Source: Sparassis latifolia (Eukaryota; Basidiomycota; Agaricomycetes; Polyporales; Sparassidaceae). Taken from it: 64,000 nt of DNA. A program made the position numbers and the translations under genes. The notes below the pieces were generated by a model, which worked only from the letters and a program-made list of their open reading frames with translations, did not search any database and was not told the origin of the DNA. The stretch spans positions 1,798,001-1,862,000 of the forward strand of contig CM031561.1 in the NCBI GenBank assembly GCA_018466975.1, in the 5' to 3' direction. Below, piece by piece: positions 55,409 through 64,000 of the stretch. Numbering within the stretch: position 1 is the stretch's first letter; every line of letters begins with the position of its first letter.

Positions 55409-55599
55409 GTACCTGTATATTCACGCTTGGGACATTCGACAGGAATACATTCTAACCACGCGAATTGAAGCAGGCATGACACCTGAGGTTTGGCCGAGAT
55501 GTTTTTGTCAAAAGTGCAAGAAAGAGAGCTCAAGGCGCTTCAACTTGCAGTAATGTGACGAACACAAACTGGAGATAAAAATAAAAATACAGTCGAAAG
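55409..55599. terminator. Short convergent 3' region
   Basis: About 190 bases between the phosphatase stop (+) and the SF3A3 stop (-). An A-rich run (AAAAATAAAAATAC) at about 55577 may carry polyadenylation signals for either strand. Confidence 0.4.
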
Positions 55600-57501
55600 C
55601 TAGATCAAACCCTGCTTCTTCAGGTCTTCGTATGTCTTCCGGTTGTATACGTTGCCCTCCTCGTCCTCCAGCTCCTCCATGGTCTCCTGCTCGAAAATCT
55701 CGTTCCTGCCTTCGCGCTTCAGCTTTTCGGCAACTGCAAAGGGATGATGAGCATCAGAAGCATTTCACGATCGTCAGAGCGAAGGACTCACGCGCAAGAG
55801 CATCTTCGATCCGAGTGATCTCGTGGAAATGCTTCGTGTTAGGCAAACCAAGAGCCCGCATGCCAAATGCATGCCTTGATTCCTGGATCGACAAGCATCA
55901 GAAGAGGCCCCTACTGGAAGACAAAAGTACTAACTTGGAAATGCCGGTCAAAGTTTTTCCTGATGAGACGAAAGTTAGAATAACCATCGGCGGTTCGACT
56001 CGCATCATCGCTTACCTTCCCATGTAAACGTGGTCGGAGCAAATCTCGCAGCGGTACTCGACCCCGAGCCCGTGGAGCTTGTACAGCCAGTAAGGGATGG
56101 GCTTCCCGTCCCAGCCGAGCGGCAGCTTAAGCGGGTTGTAGATCCGCTCCTCCTCTTCCTCCTCCTCTGCGCCCGCTTCGCCGGCTGCAGCTGCGGGCAC
56201 CTGGGGCGGCTGGGCCTGCTCGAGAAGCTCCTGCTCACGCTCACGTGCAGTGAGGGAGAAGCGCCGCTCGACGTTAGACTTAGTCTCGGTGAGAACAGGG
56301 CTGAGCGAGACCAGTAGCTGCGTGGTCAAGTGAGTGAGTAGCGCGGCGGTCCGATGTTTGGACTTGGCGGGGGGTGTGGACGTGCCATTCGTCGTGTGAA
56401 TGGCAGCGGCAGGCCCGTTGGGATTTGTGGGTGGGGGCTCGGAGGTTGCCTGTTTTGCGGTCGCTTTGACATGCTTCTTGGATGTGAGATGCGCATCATA
56501 CACAGTCTGCTTGGAGTACATTTTCTGGCCTTTTGCGTGTAATGGCGGTGAAAAAAATGCTCGATATAGGAAAGGGAGGGTCGCTCACAAGCTGAGCACC
56601 AGATGCCCTCTGCATTGTTGCCGTTTGTGGTGGGCTTGCTCTGGCGCGACTCTTCCCAACCTTCGATCTCGTCTGCATCCCACTGCTTAGAGAACTGAGC
56701 TTCTGCTTCACGCTGCCGTGACTCAACATCAACTAACGGTTGTGCGCGTTTCGTGAATGATATGAGGTAGGCGTGGAGCGCTTTAATGTACCTGCAGGAT
56801 AATTAGTCCATGCTATCAGAGGCAGAGCGATTTACAGAATGCTGATACATACAACTCGTAATCTCTTGTCAATCTACAGTCTTTCGACAAGTCCGAGTGT
56901 AGTGGTGCAGACTGGGCACCGAGGAGAACGTCGAGGTACTGGAGATAGCCCAGCCGCTTGCCGATGTTCTTGAGATTGTTATAAGCAGTATGGTTAGCGT
57001 ACAAGTCAAGATATTTTCCATAGCCCTCTTCACCCGAAAAGAGTAACGCAATAGCTACATCCGTGTGTCAGTTGCCCAGGACATGCCGACGAAGCAGCAG
57101 CACGCACGGTCGTCTTCCTCGTACTCCTCATCCCCGACATCCTCGGTGGTCTCCTCAAGGAACACAGACAACTCGGGGTCGAAGCCCGCTACGACCGCGT
57201 CGGGATACTTGGCGTAGTGTTCCTGGATGCGCCCGAGGCGGTTGTAGAACGCGGAGAGGTCTTGGGGCTGCGCGGAGGTGAGGGAGTCAATTTCAGTCTT
57301 GTGCGCGTCGCGGTCCTCGTACAGGTTGTACAGCTCGGTGGCCCTCGTTGAGAGGCGGTCGAGCAGCTGCGCGGCCTTGTGCTCGGTCTGGAGGCGGGCC
57401 TCCTGCGTCGGCTGGGGGCGCGAGAGGATGGTGTAGAGAGCGCGCTCGAAGTATTCCATCTCCTCGTGGGTGTGCCGCTGCACTTCGATGATGGAGTCCA
57501 T
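55600..57501 (-). CDS. SF3A3: Splicing factor 3A subunit 3 (SF3a60/Prp9)
   Basis: U2 snRNP component needed for branch-site recognition. Start at 57501 ([20 protein letters not shown]) matches the family; an in-frame ATG three codons upstream is possible. Blocks: [81 protein letters not shown] first zinc-like [20 protein letters not shown] segment precedes SKKHVKA. Then come [20 protein letters not shown] and the matrin-type C2H2 finger [20 protein letters not shown], followed by [20 protein letters not shown]. The C terminus is [18 protein letters not shown]. About seven introns. Shares a 162-base divergent promoter with the eIF4A3 gene. Confidence 0.95.
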
Positions 57502-57663
57502 GGCGTGCACGACGATGCGATGTTTGGCTGGCGATGGCGGGGACTGCAGGGACGACGGGCTCTGGCAACGCTGCAGCGGGCGCGCTGAGCTGAGAACTTG
57601 AGAATTTCATACTCCGACAACTTCTCTTTCCACTTCCACCAGCTGCTCATCCTCCTCCTCGAC
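57502..57663. promoter_or_regulatory. 162-base divergent promoter, SF3A3 (-) / eIF4A3 (+)
   Basis: The two start codons are only 162 bases apart. The region has a CT-rich strand toward eIF4A3 (CTTTCCACTTCCACC, CTCCTCCTCGAC). No TATA box is evident. Confidence 0.6.
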
Positions 57664-59298
<1,635 letters not shown>

Positions 59299-59749
59299 TC
59301 GCGGTGCTATCGCTTCGTCCTCGCTACATATGTATTTGTTGTAAATATTTATATGTATTTTCTCTGATTTCCTCGTTCGTAGTGCTCGCGCAGTGGCATG
59401 TCTCATACGACAACGTGTTGTATCATACGGATGCCGTTCCCCAATGGAATCGGCTCGAAATTTCCTTCAATTTGTAGTGGAATCGGATGTTCTTGAGGTC
59501 CTTGGGCCGGTTGACATGGCGCCAGAAGGGCAGTGCTGAGAATGACAGAAGTACACCTAACTCTCGTCCTGACCGCGCTGCGCCAAGGCCATCGCGCCTC
59601 CAGCAGCGTCTGCGTGCAAGGGTGAAATCACATAAATGCACGACGCACATTTCGAGACGCTCGCCCCAGAGAGCGGTTCAGAAGTCGCCACCTCGCTGGT
59701 CCTTGATTCCATTCCGTCTTGAATTGGAAATTCATCGAGAACGTCGACT
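59299..59749. other. 3' flank of eIF4A3 and unassigned sequence
   Basis: No supported gene. The frame at 59487-59768 is compositional. Confidence 0.4.
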
Positions 59750-59915
59750 GAAGTCGGCGTGGGCGTAGATGATACGCTTGCGAGCGATCGTCTGGGGCGT
59801 GAGCGATTGCGAGGAAGAGAAAGAGGTACTGGCCATCGGCGTTGCGGTATGGGTGAGAGGGAGGTCTAATCTAACAGTTCTTGGCGAGGATCCCGACGTT
59901 CGAGGCACATGAATC
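59750..59915 (-). pseudogene. Copied fragment of the MATH-BTB gene
   Basis: 165 bases align without large gaps with 24521-24685 at roughly 80% identity, same orientation. Shared runs include GTCGGCGTGGGCGTAGATGA, TGGGGCGTGA, CTGGCCAT and CCCGACGTTCGAGGCA. In the source gene this covers the start of the BTB core (HADI) back to the linker (LERRDAHQEL). The copy has a one-base deletion and substitutions and no flanking exons. Confidence 0.75.
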
Positions 59916-61476
59916 TATCTATACTACACCGCCGTTTAGGCCAAAGCTCGGGTAGATAGTCAATTTCCGAGATCAGAAGACAGTTTACAAAAAGATCAGA
60001 TTGGCATCATACGGACATTTTTGGGACATTATGAGCGGGATATCTCCCGGATAACTCGCTGCTCTCAGCCTGATATCCTCCGTTCACACTCCTGCTGAGC
60101 TTTGCCCTCCATGAAGACTTCGCTGAGATTTCCCCCAAAATCTGCCTCGCGGCGTCAACCGTGGGAACCACTGGAACGCCACGTCTTTTCCCGGCATGGT
60201 CTGATGTCAAAGTCTGCTTCTCTCCTTGACCAAGCCTCCAACTTCTCTTCTTGTCATTCGTCCTGGTCGCGCCCACGTTCCAGCGCAGTCCTTGTTCTGT
60301 TCTACCGCCCATTGCACATTTTCAAGCTCAAGTGCCTTTCTTCTGCAGTGTTTTCTCTGTTGTGCTGGACTTCTTGGTCTCTGGCAAGTTGGGCTGTGAC
60401 CAACTGCGTCCGTCTGGCCTTGGCTGTTGTGCCGGCTCCTGCACCAATGTCATCTCTGCCCAAATGCGCAAATACCCTGTACGAGGTGCCTTTCGTGCAT
60501 ACCCCACCTCTGTGCCCTGCTGACTACCCCGCTGAAGGGTGCCTGTCGCCGAGGTGTGCACTTCTACTCTTCCTCGAGTTTAGCACACTTGCTCGCTAGG
60601 TGATGGGGTCACCATCTCACAGAATCTGACGGGCTGCGGAGAGTGCTCCACAGTGTGGCACGGTGAATGCCCATGCTACACTGTATACAAGTGTAGTACT
60701 GTAGCTCCTACAATAGCGTCCTGTAGTGTCCTGTAGCATACAGAAAACCAATATATTTGTTATTTACACCCTTAACTGCAATATAACAAGCCGCGCAGCT
60801 GTTATGGAAACAAACAACGATGAGGAGCCGTGCCCTGCATGTTCCCGAGCTCAGCGGGAGATCACTTGCTGAGGTCTCACAGCTCTTGCTCTCCCCGGAG
60901 TCTCCTGGGATATGATGATTTCTATCTGGGTGATATCCGTGCCAGATCCGGAAAGAGTCGTGGGATCATCACGCAATATTTGGACCCGGATCTTAGCCTG
61001 GACTCTGGCCAAAATGGCGGTGTACAAGAGACAAGACATCTTTCCCACGAGACAAACACTTGAGACAACTGCTTGAGACAACCGCTTGAGACAAACCGCT
61101 TAGAGACAACACTCAAACTTGATTGGCCAGCTGATATCTTTAGCGCCTGACACCGCGTCTAGCGCCAGGCGCTTCTGACGCGACTGCAGGTCGCGTCCAG
61201 CAAGTCGCCCTTCTGGCGCGGCCGTCTCTCGCATTACGCCATTATGTTCTCCTGTCTTTCCATGCTCACCATACTCTAGCTTAACTTTTCTAATCTCGAG
61301 TCTCACTCATGCTATATTTGTTCTTTCTTTCTTCGTACTGAGCTTCATAATTACATGGCTTCTGGGGTGCGAAAATGGACTCGGACTGCAGCTCGGGACA
61401 AACCCAGGCTTTTTCGCAGACACCGAAGAGTCTGCGCCGTCACGCTGATCGACAAAATTGAGTGCTGCTGAGCCCA
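59916..61476. other. Repeat-rich region left of the Helitron ORF
   Basis: No host gene is supported. Contains CCTGTAG/CTGTAG-rich short repeats at about 60690-60740, an AT-rich stretch at 60745-60800, and a run of TTGAGACAAC-type repeats at 61060-61112. The region is a plausible 5' non-coding part of the Helitron, but its terminus was not located. Confidence 0.4.
61060..61112 (+). repeat. Four imperfect tandem repeats of about 13 bases (TTGAGACAACTGC type)
   Basis: TTGAGACAACTGC, TTGAGACAACCGC, TTGAGACAAACCGC and TTAGAGACAACAC follow one another. A related CGAGACAAACAC precedes them. Confidence 0.75.
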
Positions 61477-64000
61477 ATGCGTCGATGCGTTCCCCAGGTA
61501 TTTGATATGTTATTCTTCTCGAGCTGACGTGCTGACGTCGTGTTGCACTTAGCCCATCATTGGAGACCCTCTCAACACCCGTAACAGGCATCAGCTACCT
61601 CGAGCTCGGACCGAAGCAGTATCACATCCTCAGGGCAACATTTTTCACCCTGCACCACCGACTTCTCCCTCACACACACCTCAGGCTACAAATAAGCGGT
61701 CGGAAGCTCAAAGGCGGCACTGCGACCGAGAACGTCAGCAACGTCAACGACATGAAGCTGAAAATGAGGCCGGTCCATCAGTACCTGCGCCAGAGCCTTC
61801 CAACCGTATCGCTGTCCAGCATCGACGGCGAGGACAAGAAGGCACCCCTCATGGTCTCCTCACCCCTGCTGCGACTACAACACGCTCTGAGGCTCAGCAA
61901 CGCCGCCGTCAGTGTGAATGTGAAGCACGTCAGCATGCGGAAAACCAACACGAGCAGTCTGAGGGGGAAGGTGCTCTCCCTACCCCTGCCGCGACCTCAG
62001 CACGCTCGAAGGCTCAGCGACACCGCCGTCAATGTGAACGTGATACACGTGAGGCCGAGCCTCACCATCAGCAGGCCGAGGAAGAAGTGGAACCTCCCGC
62101 GACCTCAGCGCGCTCGGATGCTCAGCGATGCCGCTGCCAACATGAACGTGATGCACGTGAGGTCGGGCCTCAGTATCAGCAGATGGAGGGACAAGATACA
62201 CATGCTTCTCCCCCCGTGACTCCAACATGCTCGGAAGCCCAACAACACCTCCAAGGTGAGTATCAAGCACGCGAAGTGGAGCAGCAATCTAGCGAACACG
62301 AGCATCAACACCTCCATGGCGAGCATCGAGCACATGAAGCTGAGCAGCAATATGACGAACACGAGCAGTCGGAACAGGCGCTCACTAGATGGCAAGTCGC
62401 TCAATGGGCACGACGTGATCATGAGCGTCAGACTGCACAAGGTACGTTCTGCTGCCTTGAGAGATGTCATGACATGAACTGATGTGCTGAATCAGCCCAG
62501 AGTGCGGCGGATCATGGTAATGATGGGGATCAAGGTGCTTCGGACGATCAGCTCGCAGGTGTGCTGAGAGGTGAACGCGGATGGGTGCACCCTCCCCCAG
62601 TGCACAATATTCTCTGGGCATGCCAGCCATATGTGGAGCCGCAGGCCCGACACGACCTTGGGCGTATGGACGTCGTCTGCTCCCACTGCAACGCGCTGCA
62701 TTGGCATGCTGAAAGGGTCGCTTCAAAATCGACCATGAACTTCTCCGCATTCACAACCTGCTGCAATCAGGGACAAGTTAGACTTCCAGTCTCGGATCCA
62801 CCTCCAGAGTTTATCAGCAACCTCTTTACCAGTACAGATGATCCCCAGGTGCAGGAGTTCCGAGAGAATGTTCGGCAGTACAATGCAGCGCTCGCTTTTA
62901 CATCACTCAGCGTTCAGTTAGACAACTCCATTAACGCTGGAGGGAGAGCGCAGCCAGTAGTTCGTATTCATGGTGAGTTGTGTTATCGTCATGGAACATT
63001 GCTACCACCCGACGACGAAGCACCCTCATACGCACAGCTATATATTTATGATCCCCAAGATGCTCTCGATCATCGCATGTGACGCAACATGAACCTGCGA
63101 GAGGATACCATGCAACGGCTTCAGACGATACTCCTGGTGACTCATCGCTATGCACAGGCCTACAAGCACGCATATGAGATTCTTGAAGCCCATGATAACA
63201 TTGAGGACATTGCAATACGCCTCTGACTCCTGCCCTCTCAGGACCGGTGACGCTACAACCTTCCAACGGCAGATGAGCTCGCAGTTATCATGCCTAGTGA
63301 TGGATCACAAGAGGTTGGAAAATGGGATAGTATCATATTGCGCCGTCGCAATAGACCCTTGCAGCGTATCAGCGAGGGAAATGCTGCCTATGGGTGTCTT
63401 CATTATGTTCTATTCTTCCCATATGAGGAGCATGGCTGGCACTTTGACATGGAGCTTTATCAGCCCGAGAAGAACAAGGCTCATCATCTTACCCTTACCG
63501 ACTACTGCACCTATCAGGTACATCCCCGTCTCGGACAGTTTTCATCGTTGCTTCATGGACGAAGGCTATTTCAGCAGTGGGCTGTGGATATGTGGGCAGC
63601 GGCTGAGCAGAACAGGTTAGATTATCTTCGGCACCATCAGAAGGAGCTCAGGGCTTGCCTTTATAGCGGCCTCGAGGACGTCATGAGTTCTCAGGATGAG
63701 AATGTTGACCTTCGCGATGTTGGTCAGCGTATTGTCCTGCCGTCTTCCTTTACCGGTGGTCCACGTTATATGCAGCAGTGTTTGCAAGATGCTCTGGCCC
63801 TTGCATGGTACTTTCAGAAAATAGATATATTCTTGACGATGACGTGCAATCTGCAGTGGCCCGAGATTACTCGAGAGCTGCTACCTGGACAAACCGCAAC
63901 AGACAGACCTGACCTGGTGGCGCGTGTGTTCGAGATGAAGAAAAAGGCCGTGCTTGAGTATATTGTCAAACACGGCATATTCGGCAAGGTTGTCGCCCAC
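61477..64000 (+). mobile_element. Helitron Rep/helicase ORF, 5' part, degraded, runs off the window
   Basis: Exon 1 from 61477 (MRRCVPQ) splices through GTATTT..CACTTAG to PIIGDPLNTRNRHQ. A Gln/Glu/Arg/His-rich repeat region follows. After intron GTACGT..AATCAG (phase 1) comes a Cys/His zinc-like block (CQPYVEPQARHDLGRMDVVC, SHCNALHW). The Helitron_like_N domain then reads RYNLPTADELAVIMPSDGSQ, LPSSFTGGPRYMQQCLQDAL, WYFQKIDIFLTMTCNLQWPE and ITRELLPGQTATDRPDLVAR. Three in-frame TGA codons (63080-63082, 63224-63226, 63248-63250) interrupt it. Helicase motifs would lie right of the window. It would encode a rolling-circle transposase; this copy is probably inactive. Confidence 0.85.
61700..62400 (+). 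repeat. Coding repeats in the N part of the Helitron ORF
   Basis: About five units of 100-120 bases encode variants of RSEAQxRRRQCExxARxAE: RSEAQRRHCDRERQQ, RSEAQQRRRQCECEARQ, RSKAQRHRRQCERDTREAE, RSDAQRCRCQHERDAREV and CSEAQQHLQGEYQAREVE. The third and fourth are spaced 105 bases (35 codons). Confidence 0.75.

Noticed and set aside
63080..63250. TGA read as a sense codon in the Helitron
   Set aside because: Many host genes in the window end in TGA; three CGA-to-TGA mutations explain the stops better.

Overview
The window looks like nuclear DNA of an agaricomycete (mushroom-forming basidiomycete), probably a wood-rot relative of the Polyporales. Genes lie on both strands a few hundred bases apart. 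They are cut by many short GT-AG introns, mostly 46-70 bases, often with CTAAC/CTGAC-like branch sites. Gene content is typical: glycogen branching enzyme, RCC1, ESCRT-III subunits, SF3A3, eIF4A3/FAL1, a synaptojanin-like phosphatase, a polyporopepsin-like secreted protease, a MATH/BTB protein and a Helitron. No rRNA, tRNA, CRISPR array or bacterial-type operon was seen. All gene models were spliced by eye, so exon edges are inferred.

Layout: 0-4 kb, the 3' end of a short-chain dehydrogenase and a long disordered protein. 4.4-9.3 kb, glycogen branching enzyme (-) divergent from a membrane protein with a spermidine-synthase-like domain (+). 9.8-13.4 kb, an M28/PSMA-like metallopeptidase. 14.3-15.1 kb, a probable gene remnant. 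15.5-17.3 kb, RCC1 (-). 17.7-23.2 kb, a 2OG-Fe(II) dioxygenase (-) and a tandem duplication of a cassette made of the dioxygenase 5' end plus a membrane coiled-coil/Cys-module gene. 23.3-27.3 kb, a MATH-BTB protein (-) divergent from VPS60 (+). 27.5-30.8 kb, a damaged-looking membrane-protein locus and an aldehyde dehydrogenase (-). 31.4-35.8 kb, an APH-fold kinase-like protein (+) and homoserine O-acetyltransferase (-). 35.8-39 kb, gene-poor with a diverged direct repeat. 39.1-40.6 kb, a secreted aspartic protease. 42-47.5 kb, a disordered protein with a conserved tail (+) and a single-pass membrane protein (-). 48.3-55.4 kb, DID2 (-), SVP26 (+) and a Sac/5-phosphatase (+). 55.6-59.3 kb, SF3A3 (-) divergent from eIF4A3/FAL1 (+). 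59.3-64 kb, a repeat-rich zone with a copied MATH-BTB fragment and a decaying Helitron that runs off the right edge.

Functional links: two accessory ESCRT-III subunits (VPS60, DID2) sit 22 kb apart. SVP26 and the phosphoinositide phosphatase next to DID2 also serve membrane traffic. SF3A3 and eIF4A3, both pre-mRNA splicing/EJC factors, share a 162-base intergenic region. The most unusual material is the duplicated cassette at 18.9-23.2 kb, whose two membrane coiled-coil paralogues differ at their 5' ends but are nearly identical, introns included, over their 3' ends. Others are the five-base exon and the Lys/Cys repeat insert of the M28 peptidase, and the Helitron whose three in-frame stops all fit CGA-to-TGA decay.
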